NCBI RefSeq assembly: GCF_004331915.1
Contig: NZ_CP036528.1
Location: forward strand, 136,001-200,000
Length of the DNA: 64,000 bases
Direction of reading: 5' to 3'
Source of the DNA: Ureibacillus thermophilus
GTDB lineage: Bacteria > Bacillota > Bacilli > Bacillales_A > Planococcaceae
Made by a program: the position numbers and the translations under genes. This document shows, in pieces, positions 1 through 9,325 of this stretch. Under the pieces are notes generated by a model that was given only the letters and a program-made list of their open reading frames with translations, was not told where the DNA came from and did not search any database. Positions within the stretch are counted from its first letter, which is position 1. Every line of letters begins with the position of its first letter.

Positions 1-229
1 TAAAAATTTCTTCATCTACTTTAAAAGCATTTTCGTCATATACAGAGTTTGGACCGCCAGAGAAAATAATTCCTACAGCGTTCATTTCTTTAATTTCTTT
101 TGCAGAAATGGTATGGGGTAGCAATTCGGAAAATACGCCAAATTCACGAATGCGGCGAGTGATTAATTGGTTATATTGGCTTCCGAAGTCAAGAACAACA
201 ATTTTTTCTTGCTCTTTTAATTGAGTCAC
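1..229 (-). CDS. guaA: GMP synthase (glutamine-hydrolysing), N-terminal part
   Basis: Only the first ~76 codons lie in the window; the rest runs off the left edge. The reading frame begins with GTG (227-229) behind a good ribosome site GAGGTG (236-241). The N-terminal residues carry the start of a class I glutamine amidotransferase domain: [19 protein letters not shown] and then the oxyanion-loop region [12 protein letters not shown], both typical of GuaA. The enzyme makes GMP from XMP in the cytosol, using ammonia released from glutamine. It follows the yeaC-yeaD-yebA operon on the same strand, as in B. subtilis. The assignment is based on the visible glutaminase domain; the ATP-pyrophosphatase domain cannot be seen here. 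Confidence 0.93.
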   Translation of the reverse strand, partial: MTQLKEQEKIVVLDFGSQYNQLITRRIREFGVFSELLPHTISAKEIKEMNAVGIIFSGGPNSVYDENAFKVDEEIF

Positions 230-296
230 GTTTTACACCTCTTCTAAATTTTCTGCATTATAATTTTTTAAATTTTACTCTTACTACCATCTAAAA

Positions 297-2465
297 TCAA
301 CCATTAGCACGATTGATTAAATTTTCCCAACATTCTTTCATTTTTTCAAAATCGACTTCCGTTTTATTCCCATAAATATATTTTTCATACGCTTCTGTAA
401 TTTGCGACATATATGGAGAATCTAAAAGGTTGTCCACTTCTTTTGCAAAATTCTGCAGTGTTTGGCCATCCTTCCGTTTCAACCCTTTTAATTCTAACAT
501 TTTTAGCAGTCTCAAATAAATCTTTTCAAAATTTGTTTTATCAATCTGTTGATTTTTTAACCATCGGCTGTACCATTTTGGCAGCCATCTTTTGCGTGAA
601 AGGAACAAAATAATTCCCGCAATAACTAAAGCAATCAATCCATATTTGAAGAAATGGAGCAAAGAATTGATGAAATTCATGAAACTTGCGAATTCGCCAT
701 TGTTTTTATTTGCGACTTCTTCTTGGTCATCTTTTTGTTGCTCTGGTTTTGTATCTTCATCCACTGTCAACATTTCATCTTGGTAGGCATCGGTTTCAAA
801 ATCATATTGAATATTGCGGTTTGTTGTAAATCCTATCGTTGGCTCAAAAGGAACCCAGCCGACTTTCGGTATATATGCTTCCACCCAAGAATGGGCATCA
901 TTATTTGTAATTTCATAAGTTTTTAACTCGCCATCGCTCGAAACGACTTCTCCCCCAGCGAATCCTTTCACCCACCGCGCAGGTATTCCCACCGCGCGCA
1001 GCATCACCACCATTGCCGTTGAAAAGTTATCGCAGTAGCCATATTTCGTTTCAAATAAAAACTGATCAACATAATCTTGTCCTTCTTCCGGAACAGGCAC
1101 CCCTTCCGTTTCATAACGGAAACCATTTGTTGCAAAATAGCTTTCGATTGCCCGCGCTTTTGCATAATCATTTTCTTTGCCTTCCACAATTTCCTTTGCT
1201 AAATCGATTACTCTTCGGGGAAGAGCATCCGGCAGCTGCAAATATTTTTCTTTAATGCTTTCATCAATCGGCCGCTGAATTGTCGATGTTAAATCGCTGT
1301 ACAAATACTCTGGGGTGCTGTATTCAAAATGATACATATAGTTCCCTGTATAATCAGTCGAAATTTTCTCCGTCTGCAAATTCATCGTCATATTGACTTG
1401 ATTCGCGACTTTATCGCTGACTTGAACGGAAATCAATCCATATGGTTGAATAATGAAATCGTATGGATACTTCTGTTCAATGTGGGCAAATTGTTTTTTC
1501 TCCTCTGGTCCCACCGGCAATGAATGATGAATCGTCTCGCCATAAGAAATTTGCTGCTCTAAAACATAATCCTCCGATGTTTCCCATCCCTTTGATGTAT
1601 ACACATCTTTTGTTTCCACCCGCCAATATTGTTTTGATGTGGCATGGGCCAAAAAAACGACGGTATCATCGCCGATAAAAGATCCTCCGAGAGTCGAATC
1701 ATCTTCGTCATATCCAACTTTTTTCGCCGTTTTTTCAAAAAGGCTTCCCTGTTTCGCAACGGATTTAATATACGGCACCGGATCCGGCCATTGAGGAGCG
1801 GCTTTCGGCAGCACAGTAGCTACAATACCGACGAGCCCAATCACTACAAGAATGGGCAGTACAAGTTGGAAATATTTGTGCCAATAAAAAGGGACGCCTG
1901 ATTGCAACATCAGTTTTTTAACGACTAAAAACACAAGCATCAATAATCCAAGCAGCACCACTTTTACAATGGGCACTGTTCCGTCGTATTCTGTAAAGGT
2001 ATCTAAAATTCCAATGAAAACAACCGTCATCACAAGGAAGTAAAAGATGTTCAGCCGAATCGTCAACCAATAATGGACGATGTAGATGAGCATCCACATG
2101 AGAAGGAAAAATAATACCGATTGAAAAACATTGGTAATATAAAAGAAGTTCCCTTGAATGATTAAATCAAGATTATAGAACATCTCATTCAACAGAAATT
2201 GGATGGCTTCTTTCGAAAAAAAAGAATAACCGCTGTATACATAAATAACAAACCATGAAATATAGGCAATTTTTACAAACCACGAAATATAAAAAGGAAT
2301 GCGGAACAAACTAATCAAGAGACATAGCACAATAAATAAGAGGATTAAATCCACATACCCCATTCCGGTCAACATCATGATGGGCAAAAGCCATTCCCGC
2401 AATATGAAAAAAATAAGAATATAATAGAATGCAAGCTCTAGTTTATTGAATACTTCATATTTCAC
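297..2465 (-). CDS. yebA: Membrane-anchored transglutaminase-like protein (YebA/TgpA type)
   Basis: A 722-residue protein. Residues ~10-235 form several hydrophobic membrane segments, followed by a large extracellular part and another membrane helix near residue 615, then a charged cytosolic tail. The transglutaminase-like core is visible as YGYCDNFSTAM (nucleophile Cys near 478) and NNDAHSWVEAY (His near 523), followed by WVPFEPT. The start overlaps the stop of the DUF58 gene by 4 nt, so it is translationally coupled as the last gene of a MoxR-DUF58-transglutaminase operon. Proteins of this family are thought to act on extracytoplasmic proteins, but the substrate is unknown. Synteny with B. 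subtilis yeaC-yeaD-yebA-guaA supports the name; the biochemical role is inferred. Confidence 0.88.
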   Translation of the reverse strand: MKYEVFNKLELAFYYILIFFILREWLLPIMMLTGMGYVDLILLFIVLCLLISLFRIPFYISWFVKIAYISWFVIYVYSGYSFFSKEAIQFLLNEMFYNLDLIIQGNFFYITNVFQSVLFFLLMWMLIYIVHYWLTIRLNIFYFLVMTVVFIGILDTFTEYDGTVPIVKVVLLGLLMLVFLVVKKLMLQSGVPFYWHKYFQLVLPILVVIGLVGIVATVLPKAAPQWPDPVPYIKSVAKQGSLFEKTAKKVGYDEDDSTLGGSFIGDDTVVFLAHATSKQYWRVETKDVYTSKGWETSEDYVLEQQISYGETIHHSLPVGPEEKKQFAHIEQKYPYDFIIQPYGLISVQVSDKVANQVNMTMNLQTEKISTDYTGNYMYHFEYSTPEYLYSDLTSTIQRPIDESIKEKYLQLPDALPRRVIDLAKEIVEGKENDYAKARAIESYFATNGFRYETEGVPVPEEGQDYVDQFLFETKYGYCDNFSTAMVVMLRAVGIPARWVKGFAGGEVVSSDGELKTYEITNNDAHSWVEAYIPKVGWVPFEPTIGFTTNRNIQYDFETDAYQDEMLTVDEDTKPEQQKDDQEEVANKNNGEFASFMNFINSLLHFFKYGLIALVIAGIILFLSRKRWLPKWYSRWLKNQQIDKTNFEKIYLRLLKMLELKGLKRKDGQTLQNFAKEVDNLLDSPYMSQITEAYEKYIYGNKTEVDFEKMKECWENLINRANG

Positions 2466-3640
2466 GGTCTTAACACCTCCGTGAAGACATCAGGGAACAT
2501 TGCTTTAGTAATGGGAACTATTTTTACGTTGTAATAGTTTTCTTTAATCCGCTCCTTCATTTCCTGTTCAGATGAAAGAACAAAACAAACGATGCCTTTT
2601 GATTTTTTTCCATGATTTTTAAAAAAGTTTCTTAAAGAGTCGCTGAGTTCGCCTGTAAATAAAAGAATGGAAGAATCTAACGTCTTTCCTTCTTTCGTTA
2701 GCAAGAGTTCAATATTATTTGAATCATATGCTTGTACAATCGATAATTGCTGCATCACTTTTTCAAATTGCCCGCGTTTAATTTGAGGATAAAATGCCCG
2801 TTCCTTTCCTGCTATATAAAATGACACATCCCCGTTGTTTTCAACAATGGTCTGCAACACAGAAGCCGCCAAATCCACCGCATCTTCAAAATGCCTATTC
2901 ACTGTAGCGTCTAATACTAACAATACTTCCTGGCTGTGCCGCACTTCAAAATCTTTTGTCCTTAATGTTTCATCCTTAGCAAAAGACTTCCAGTGAATCC
3001 AAGAAAAACGGTCCCCTGCTTGATAATCTCTGACACTTGTAACGAGGGAAGTATCTTTTACAAAATGAAAAGGAGAAAGCATGCCTCCTTGATCGAATTG
3101 ACGTTCAACTTTTCCATATTTGATCTTTGTGATTTTTGGATAAACGATGACCGTTTGTTTTAAAGGAATGAATTTATGGCGCACTGTCCAACCAAAAAAA
3201 TCGGTAACGGTAAACTGAAGGGCGGAAAATTCAATTATCCCCCGTTCCAATTCAGGAATTTCATAACTCCAAGAAAAGTTTCTTTTAAAACCTACAAAAA
3301 ATATATTTGTACTTTTTCCAACAATATGATCGTTCAGTCCAATTTCCCCAACTGTAAGAAAAGCCAAAGGAAACCATGTTTTATTTTTAAAACGAATCAT
3401 GACAGACGCTTTATCGCCTCTAGCCAGTTTAGCTGGTTGAACTTCCCTGGAAACTTCTTCGATATGAAGGGGAACAAAGTTTAGGAGGATGGAATAAAGC
3501 AAAAATGGTATTAATGAATAAAATAGAAACCAGCTGACAAAGCCCCCTTGAAACATGGCATAACTAAAGGTGGCAGCAATTAATATAAGATTGACGATAA
3601 CGCGGCCGAACTTATTCAGCATTCCTTTCCACATGTTCAT
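2462..3640 (-). CDS. yeaD: DUF58 domain protein (YeaD)
   Basis: A 392-residue protein with two hydrophobic segments near the N-terminus (about residues 10-55) and a cytosolic remainder. The DUF58 signature is visible as VRDYQAGDRFSWIHWKSFAK around residue 205-225, followed by a vWA-like fold including LLVLDATVN. DUF58 proteins accompany MoxR ATPases and are thought to be their membrane-attached partners or substrates. ATG overlaps the stop of the MoxR gene by 4 nt (ATGA) and the gene's own stop overlaps the next start by 4 nt, so the three genes form one tightly coupled operon. No unusual features. Confidence 0.9.
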   Translation of the reverse strand: MNMWKGMLNKFGRVIVNLILIAATFSYAMFQGGFVSWFLFYSLIPFLLYSILLNFVPLHIEEVSREVQPAKLARGDKASVMIRFKNKTWFPLAFLTVGEIGLNDHIVGKSTNIFFVGFKRNFSWSYEIPELERGIIEFSALQFTVTDFFGWTVRHKFIPLKQTVIVYPKITKIKYGKVERQFDQGGMLSPFHFVKDTSLVTSVRDYQAGDRFSWIHWKSFAKDETLRTKDFEVRHSQEVLLVLDATVNRHFEDAVDLAASVLQTIVENNGDVSFYIAGKERAFYPQIKRGQFEKVMQQLSIVQAYDSNNIELLLTKEGKTLDSSILLFTGELSDSLRNFFKNHGKKSKGIVCFVLSSEQEMKERIKENYYNVKIVPITKAMFPDVFTEVLRP

Positions 3641-4581
3641 CTCTCTATAAACCTTTTGATTGGAACAACAGAATCGACAATGATATTGTTGATGATTACT
3701 TCCACTGTTACCCCTTCATATCGCGCTTCTGGTTTTAAAATCATGCGATGGCCAAAAACAAAAGGTGCTAAATATTGAACATCATCTGGTTTGACAAAAT
3801 CTCGATCATGCATTTTGGCATAAGCTTGGGAAGCCCGCATTAATGCTACCGTTCCACGAGGGCTGACTCCCAAATATACATTTGCATTCGTTCTAGTTGC
3901 ACGAGCTAATTGAACGATATATTCTTTGACTGCATCATCCACATAAACATTTCTTGCTTCTTCTTGCAAATTCAATAATTCCTCAATCGTAATAACTGAT
4001 TCCAAAGTCTGAATTGGAGAAGTTTTTTCAACCCGTCTTAAAATTTCAATTTCCTCTGATACGGTCGGATACCCCATACGGATTTTCATTAAAAAGCGAT
4101 CCCATTGAGCTTCCGGCAATGGAAATGTACCTTCATATTCGACTGGGTTTTGCGTTGCCATCACAAAAAATGGCTTTGGCAGCTGAATAACTTCTCCATC
4201 GACGCTTACAGATGATTCTTCCATACATTCAAGTAAAGCCGATTGAGTTTTTGGGGATGTTCGGTTAATTTCATCGGCTAAAATAATATTTCCGACAATC
4301 GGACCCGGTCTGAACTCAAACTGCAATGTTTTTGGATTATATATAGAAACGCCCAGTACATCTGAAGGCAATAAGTCTGGCGTAAATTGGATTCTTTTAA
4401 ACTCCGCGCTCACGGATTTGGCAAGGGCGCGCACCATCATTGTTTTTCCGACCCCTGGCACGTCTTCAAGCAATACATGCCCACCGGCAAGCAGGGCAAC
4501 AAGGCTCAGTTCAGCCACTTCCCGTTTCCCGATCATTACTTTTTCTATGTTTTGAATGATCTTTTCGATTGTTTTATGCAT
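3637..4581 (-). CDS. yeaC: MoxR-family AAA+ ATPase (YeaC)
   Basis: A 314-residue AAA+ protein. Walker A is LEDVPGVGKTMM (around residues 38-49), Walker B IILADEINR, followed by the MoxR-specific stretch ATQNPVEYEGTFPLPEAQ and the sensor/lid region with SPRGTVALMRASQA. MoxR ATPases act as chaperones that insert cofactors or remodel partner complexes. It is the first gene of the operon with the DUF58 and transglutaminase genes. Promoter sequence should lie in 4582-4743; I did not find a convincing consensus there. Family assignment is secure, the partner complex is not known. Confidence 0.93.
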   Translation of the reverse strand: MHKTIEKIIQNIEKVMIGKREVAELSLVALLAGGHVLLEDVPGVGKTMMVRALAKSVSAEFKRIQFTPDLLPSDVLGVSIYNPKTLQFEFRPGPIVGNIILADEINRTSPKTQSALLECMEESSVSVDGEVIQLPKPFFVMATQNPVEYEGTFPLPEAQWDRFLMKIRMGYPTVSEEIEILRRVEKTSPIQTLESVITIEELLNLQEEARNVYVDDAVKEYIVQLARATRTNANVYLGVSPRGTVALMRASQAYAKMHDRDFVKPDDVQYLAPFVFGHRMILKPEARYEGVTVEVIINNIIVDSVVPIKRFIER

Positions 4582-4743
4582 AAATTATCCTCCTGAAACC
4601 CGAGAAAAAGTCAGAATTTACGTGAAATTATTTATTTAAAGCATAAACGATAATTTGGATAAAAAACAACTATATTACCTTTACAGCCATTCATTTGTTA
4701 TTTTACACTAACATATTTTCCACCTTTTTCCGAAAATATAAAC

Positions 4744-4769
4744 AAAAAAGCGAAGTTCATTCACTTCGC
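4744..4769 (-). terminator. Rho-independent terminator of the small basic-protein gene
   Basis: Arms GCGAAGT (4750-4756) and ACTTCGC (4763-4769) pair around a short loop. Read on the minus strand the hairpin is followed by a run of six T (4744-4749). It lies ~40 nt after the stop of the gene at 4812-5147. Confidence 0.8.
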
Positions 4770-4811
4770 CCTCCGAAAATATTTAAACCTATATTCCTTT
4801 CTCTATAAATC

Positions 4812-5147
4812 TTAAATAGAAGTGCGGTAAGTGCGAATGAGAACTTCCTTATTTCTCGCCCTCTGAATCTTCACTTGATGTTCCAATATCCTTCTTCTCA
4901 TTTGTTCCATTGATTTGCCATCAAGGGGCTGCCCAATCAGCCACATTCTCTTTGGATTGCGGTTTAAAACAGCCGGCATATGGTTTTGTGCAGTTTTTTT
5001 CTTTTGATTTTTTTGCTGCTGGCGAGGGTTTCTCGAAAAAGAGTGGCCGCCTCCATCATTTATAATAAATGGCTGATCATGCTTGGATTGCAAAAAACGC
5101 CTTGCATAAGTGCCGTTTACAACCGATTGAATACGTGAAGTTCTCAC
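4812..5147 (-). CDS. Small basic hypothetical protein
   Basis: I do not recognise this ~111-residue protein. It is rich in Arg, Lys and Gln, including a QQQKNQKKK stretch, and has no membrane segment or signal peptide. A longer frame begins with GTG at 5153, but the ribosome site GGAGGTG (5155-5161) is only 1 nt from that codon and 7 nt from the next in-frame GTG (5145-5147), so I start it at 5147. A strong site in front and a clear terminator behind (4744-4769) make it a credible stand-alone gene. Composition suggests a nucleic-acid or RNA-binding role, which is only a guess. Confidence 0.6.
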   Translation of the reverse strand: MRTSRIQSVVNGTYARRFLQSKHDQPFIINDGGGHSFSRNPRQQQKNQKKKTAQNHMPAVLNRNPKRMWLIGQPLDGKSMEQMRRRILEHQVKIQRARNKEVLIRTYRTSI

Positions 5148-5274
5148 TGACACTCACCTCCCCTTCCTTTTATCCTATAATTTTATTTTATTATCGGATA
5201 ATTTTTTCTGAATTTTAAGGTTTTCTATGCAAATCGTACTATCCCTTTTCTTTGCTCTATTGCGTATTTCTGAT

Positions 5275-5463
5275 AAAAAAGGGAGTATATCAAAGTCATT
5301 TTGAAACGCCCCCTTTGCGGCTTTCGCTAGAGTTTTTGCCGCAGATAAATTGCGACGAGGAGGCGCGTTTTGTGACCACCGCAGGGAAAGTTTTTAAGAG
5401 AATATTACTATTAAGAAGTAAGGCTGTTCAGAAAGTGTTTGGCTTTCTGGACAGCCCCTTTTG
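5275..5463 (+). repeat. Dispersed two-hairpin intergenic element, copy 1
   Basis: One of five related copies in the window (also 9150-9322, 30146-30320, 43792-43980, 52079-52260). The conserved core contains TTTGCGGCTTTCGCTAGAG, a short GCGGC/GCCGC stem, GACGAGGAGGCGCGTTTTG, and TATTACTATTAAGAAGTAAG. The right end folds into a 14-bp hairpin (GGCTGTTCAGAAAG with CTTTCTGGACAGCC); the left end carries a weaker hairpin that is better kept in copies 3-5. It ends 14 nt from the stop of nadE and probably serves as its terminator. No coding capacity. Confidence 0.85.
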
Positions 5464-5477
5464 AGAACGCGATTTCT

Positions 5478-6305
5478 TTATTTCCAAAAATCATCAAAGA
5501 TCGTAATTGGCATATGGCGTTTATGCTGCGAGCGCAAGTAATGCCCTTCAATGATTTTTCTTGCTTCCTCCGGTACAGGTTTTCCTTCCAAATAATCATC
5601 AATCATTTCATAAGATACCCCTAAAGCCGCTTCATCTGGCAGTTGTGGCCTATCATCTTCCAGGTCAGCAGTCGGCGTTTTTTTGTATAAATGTTCAGGG
5701 CAGCCTAAATATTGAAGAAGCTGCTTCCCTTGACGCTTATTTAATCGGAAAATCGGCACTAAATCGACGCCGCCATCTCCATATTTCGTGTAAAATCCCG
5801 TCACCGCTTCCGCCGCATGATCCGTTCCGACAACGACAGAGTTGGTCATCATGGCGATGGAATATTGCACTTTCATCCGTTCACGGGCTTTTTCATTGCC
5901 TTTTGCAAAATCACTCAACACGATTCCAGCTTCCCGCAGCGCCTCTACGCTGGCATCCACCGCTTTTTTAATATTGACTGTAATGACTTTTGTCGGCTGA
6001 ATAAATTGAATGGCATCTTGCGCATCTTGTTCGTCCTTTTGCTCCCCGTAAGGAAGGCGAACTGCATAACAAGAATATTTTTGTTCACCTGCTTCTTCAT
6101 TTAATTCATCGACGGCCATTTGCGTCAACTTCCCAACCAATGTGGAATCTTGTCCTCCACTGATGGCAATGACAAATCCTCTTATAAAGGAATGCTTCTT
6201 CGCATATTCTTTTAAAAACTCAACGGACTTCCGCACTTCTTCAGCAGGATTGATTTTCGGAAGAACGTGCAGCTCTTTAATGATTTGTTGTTGTAAGCTC
6301 TCCAC
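5478..6305 (-). CDS. nadE: NAD+ synthetase, ammonia-dependent
   Basis: A 275-residue single-domain NadE, the usual length for the ammonia-dependent form without a glutaminase domain. The ATP-pyrophosphatase P-loop reads [13 protein letters not shown] (about residues 49-61), and the C-terminal half carries [20 protein letters not shown] and [17 protein letters not shown], typical of NadE. It converts deamido-NAD to NAD in the cytosol. The start is GTG (6303-6305) behind AGGGGG. It lies 18 nt downstream of pncB, so the two genes form a nicotinate-salvage operon. The repeat element at 5275-5463 likely ends the transcript. Confidence 0.96.
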   Translation of the reverse strand: MESLQQQIIKELHVLPKINPAEEVRKSVEFLKEYAKKHSFIRGFVIAISGGQDSTLVGKLTQMAVDELNEEAGEQKYSCYAVRLPYGEQKDEQDAQDAIQFIQPTKVITVNIKKAVDASVEALREAGIVLSDFAKGNEKARERMKVQYSIAMMTNSVVVGTDHAAEAVTGFYTKYGDGGVDLVPIFRLNKRQGKQLLQYLGCPEHLYKKTPTADLEDDRPQLPDEAALGVSYEMIDDYLEGKPVPEEARKIIEGHYLRSQHKRHMPITIFDDFWK

Positions 6306-6323
6306 TTGGCATTCCCCCTAAAC

Positions 6324-7784
6324 CTATTCCATATTTTCGATGGCTTCCCAGATTTCTTGTATTTTTCTCATTTTGTTATCCCAGCATTTTTGGCTAAGGT
6401 CCACCGGATACTCTTCAGGATTCAATGAACGTTTATACTCATCCCACAATAATTCCAAACTTTCCTTCGCGTATTGCTGCATTTCCAATACAGAAGGGCT
6501 TTCGTACACGATTTTTCCTTCATCAATGATTTTTTTGTGCAATTCTTTTGCTTCAAAATTCGTCACAAATTTAGAGATGAAGGTATGCACAGGGTGGAAC
6601 ATTTTCAACCGTTTTTCTTCTTGCGGATTTTCATTCTCCAACGTAATGTAATCCCCTTCTGCTTTTCCGTTTTCCTTATTGATGATGCGGAACACTCTTT
6701 TTAGTCCAGGTGTTGTGACTTTTTCTGCATTGGATGTAATTTTTAATGTATCTTCCATTTCGCCGTTTTCATTTTCAAAAGCCACCATTTTATAAACAGC
6801 GCCTAATGCAGGCTGGTCATATGCCGTGATGAGTTTCGTTCCAACTCCCCAAGAATCCACTTTCGCCCCTTGCGCTTTCAAGTTTAAAATGGTGTATTCA
6901 TCTAAATTATTAGAAGCGATAATTTTGGCTTGGGTAAAACCGGCTTCATCCAGCATGCGTCTTGCTTCTTTTGATAAAAAGGCGATATCTCCGCTGTCTA
7001 AGCGGATCCCGATAAAATTGATTTTGTCTCCCAATTCTTTTGCCACTCGGATGGCATTGGGCACGCCGGATTTTAATGTGTTATAAGTGTCCACTAAAAA
7101 AACGCAATCTTTGTGTCTTCTTGCATAGGCTTTAAAAGCTTCATACTCGTCTTTGTAGGCTTGTACAAAGGCGTGGGCATGCGTTCCGGATACAGGAATA
7201 TTAAAGATTTTCCCCGCGCGGACGTTGGATGTTGAATCAAAACCTCCAATAATCGCTGCCCGTGCTCCCCAAATGGCTGCATCCATTTCTTGTGCACGGC
7301 GGGAACCGAATTCTGCAGAGGTTTCATCTTTGATAATTTGTTTGATGCGGCTTGCTTTTGTAGCAATTAAAGTTTGAAAATTGACAATATTCAATAGAGC
7401 TGTTTCGATTAATTGGGCTTCTGCCAGCGGAGCTTCAATGCGAAGAAGCGGTTCGTTAGCAAATACAACTTCCCCTTCAACAACAGAATACAAGGAACCG
7501 GTAAAACGCAATGATTTTAAGTATTCAAGAAATCCATCATCATAACCTAACTCTTTTAAATAAGCTAAATCCGTTTCGCTAAAACGGAAATTTTTTAAGT
7601 ACTCAATAATCCGTTCCAGTCCCGCAAAAATGGCATATCCATTGCCAAAAGGAAGTTTTCTGAAAAATATTTCAAAAACTGCTTTTCGATTATGCATGCC
7701 ATCAGCCCAATAACATTCCACCATATTAATTTGATATAAGTCCGTGTGTAATGTTAGTGAATCATCTTGATACATTTCTCTCAT
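6324..7784 (-). CDS. pncB: Nicotinate phosphoribosyltransferase
   Basis: A 486-residue protein of the NAPRTase family, about the length seen in other Bacillales. Recognisable segments are SLTLHTDLYQINM at the N-terminus, AEFGSRRAQEMDAAIWGAR, VSGTHAHAFVQAY, and FLVDTYNTLKSGVPNAI, which carry phosphoribosyl and nicotinate binding residues in the family. It forms nicotinate mononucleotide from nicotinate and PRPP, the first step of NAD salvage. ATG (7784) follows AAGGGA with 6-nt spacing. It is the first gene of the pncB-nadE operon. Confidence 0.96.
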   Translation of the reverse strand: MREMYQDDSLTLHTDLYQINMVECYWADGMHNRKAVFEIFFRKLPFGNGYAIFAGLERIIEYLKNFRFSETDLAYLKELGYDDGFLEYLKSLRFTGSLYSVVEGEVVFANEPLLRIEAPLAEAQLIETALLNIVNFQTLIATKASRIKQIIKDETSAEFGSRRAQEMDAAIWGARAAIIGGFDSTSNVRAGKIFNIPVSGTHAHAFVQAYKDEYEAFKAYARRHKDCVFLVDTYNTLKSGVPNAIRVAKELGDKINFIGIRLDSGDIAFLSKEARRMLDEAGFTQAKIIASNNLDEYTILNLKAQGAKVDSWGVGTKLITAYDQPALGAVYKMVAFENENGEMEDTLKITSNAEKVTTPGLKRVFRIINKENGKAEGDYITLENENPQEEKRLKMFHPVHTFISKFVTNFEAKELHKKIIDEGKIVYESPSVLEMQQYAKESLELLWDEYKRSLNPEEYPVDLSQKCWDNKMRKIQEIWEAIENME

Positions 7785-8167
7785 TTAGGATCCCTTCTTC
7801 CATTATTCGTTAATTTCTAGTATACACTATTCCTTTTTTGATTCGAACGCTTCAATAAATTATTATACAAATCTCGTAACACTATATGTTAAAATGTATC
7901 TTCCAAAGGCTATTCTAACCATTATAATGTTAGTAAATCCATTTCTCTGTAATGCTCATTATATTTTTTAAGATAAGAGAATGAAGACAAACACAATCAC
8001 TGTTTCCATCAGGTTATTTTGAAAAAAAGGCAAAGCGCACTCTACATTGGGAAACGTATAACTTTGTCACAAAAAAACAATAATAAAGATGGTGATTTCT
8101 GAAGTTTAAAAATTTTCTATGCTATAATGTTTTTGTATATATCTTAACAGGAAAAGAGGAGATCGCT
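7785..8167. promoter_or_regulatory. Divergent intergenic region pncB / proline dehydrogenase
   Basis: A 383-bp AT-rich region between divergent genes with no ORF or repeat. A minus-strand -10-like TATACT (7819-7824) could serve pncB. A plus-strand TATAAT (8123-8128) lies ~40 nt before the fadM start and is a good -10; its -35 is weak, suggesting an activator or a poor constitutive promoter. I see no riboswitch fold or clear operator palindrome. Confidence 0.45.
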
Positions 8168-9145
8168 ATGCCAATATTACGTGACTTTTTCATCGCATTA
8201 TCGGAAAATCAATTGCTCAATAAAGCTGCTCAAAAATATGGTTTAAAACTTGGTGCCCAAAGCGTAGTTGCTGGTACAAATATTCCTGAAGTTGTCGAAA
8301 GCATTAAAGAGCTGAATAAACATGGCATTTCATGTACTGTTGACGTGCTAGGAGAGTTTGTAAACGAACGTTCAGAAGCAATTAAAGCAAAAGATTACAT
8401 TATCGAAACAATTGAAGCGATCCATGAAAATGGTTTAGATGCCCATATCTCCATCAAACCTTCCCAACTTGGTTTAAAAATCGACTTTGATTTCTGTTAC
8501 GATAATGTGATGGAAATTGTGGGAGCTGCCCATAAATACAATATGCACGTAAATTTCGACCAAGAGACATACGATTTGCTCCAACCAACTTTTGATTTAA
8601 TGGAAAAAATTTCAGAAACATACGATAATGTCGGTACGGTTATTCAAGCCTATTTCTTTAAAGCAAAAGAATATGCGGAAAAATATAAAGACTATCGCCT
8701 CCGCATTGTAAAAGGAGCCTACAAAGAATCTCCAAGCGTTGCTTATCAAGATAAAAGCGACATCGATTTGCACTTTATCGAAATTATTGAATACAGCTTA
8801 TTAAACGGGAAATTTACTTCCATTGCAACACACGACCATAATGTGATCAAACACGTAAAACAATTTGTAAAAGATCACAATATTCCAAAGGATAAATTTG
8901 AGTTCCAAATGCTTTACGGATTCCGAAAAGATATGCAGTTGGAGCTTGCAAAAGAAGGCTATAACTTCTGCGTTTACGTTCCTTTCGGCAACGACTGGTA
9001 TGGTTACTTCATGAGAAGGCTTGCAGAACGCCCTCAAAACATTAACCTTGTTACAAAACAAATCTTTAATAAAAAGACAAACACAGTGATTGGTCTAATG
9101 GCCGCTGCCTTTGCATTGGGACGCCTCACAAAAAAGAATAAATAA
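8168..9145 (+). CDS. fadM: Proline dehydrogenase
   Basis: A 325-residue monofunctional FAD-dependent proline dehydrogenase, slightly longer than B. subtilis FadM/PutB. The C-terminal signature CVYVPFGNDWYGYFMRRLAE matches the family pattern with Tyr, Trp and the paired Arg residues that bind proline carboxylate. LRIVKGAYKES and ATHDHNVIKHV match the strand motifs of the barrel. It oxidises proline to pyrroline-5-carboxylate, feeding electrons to the membrane quinone pool. ATG follows GAGGAG with 6-nt spacing. No P5C dehydrogenase gene is beside it, so the second step must be encoded elsewhere. Confidence 0.94.
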   Translation: MPILRDFFIALSENQLLNKAAQKYGLKLGAQSVVAGTNIPEVVESIKELNKHGISCTVDVLGEFVNERSEAIKAKDYIIETIEAIHENGLDAHISIKPSQLGLKIDFDFCYDNVMEIVGAAHKYNMHVNFDQETYDLLQPTFDLMEKISETYDNVGTVIQAYFFKAKEYAEKYKDYRLRIVKGAYKESPSVAYQDKSDIDLHFIEIIEYSLLNGKFTSIATHDHNVIKHVKQFVKDHNIPKDKFEFQMLYGFRKDMQLELAKEGYNFCVYVPFGNDWYGYFMRRLAERPQNINLVTKQIFNKKTNTVIGLMAAAFALGRLTKKNK

Positions 9146-9149
9146 TATC

Positions 9150-9322
9150 AAAGGGGGCATTTTAAGACACCCCTTTGCGGCTGTCGCTAGAGTTTTTGCT
9201 GCAGATAAATTGCGACGAGGAGGCGCGTTTTGTAACCACCGCAGGGAAAGTTTTTAAGAGAATATTACTATTAAGAAGTAAGGCTGTTCAGAAAGTGTTC
9301 GACTTTCTGGACAGCCTCCTTT
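9150..9322 (+). repeat. Dispersed two-hairpin intergenic element, copy 2
   Basis: Nearly identical to copy 1 over the core and right arm. It fills the whole gap between the convergent genes fadM (stop 9145) and desR (stop 9326). The left end can form a 7-bp hairpin (AAAGGGG with CCCCTTT) and the right end a long stem (GGCTGTTCAGAAAG with CTTTCTGGACAGCC). It is positioned to terminate transcription from both sides. Confidence 0.85.
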
Positions 9323-9325
9323 CTA

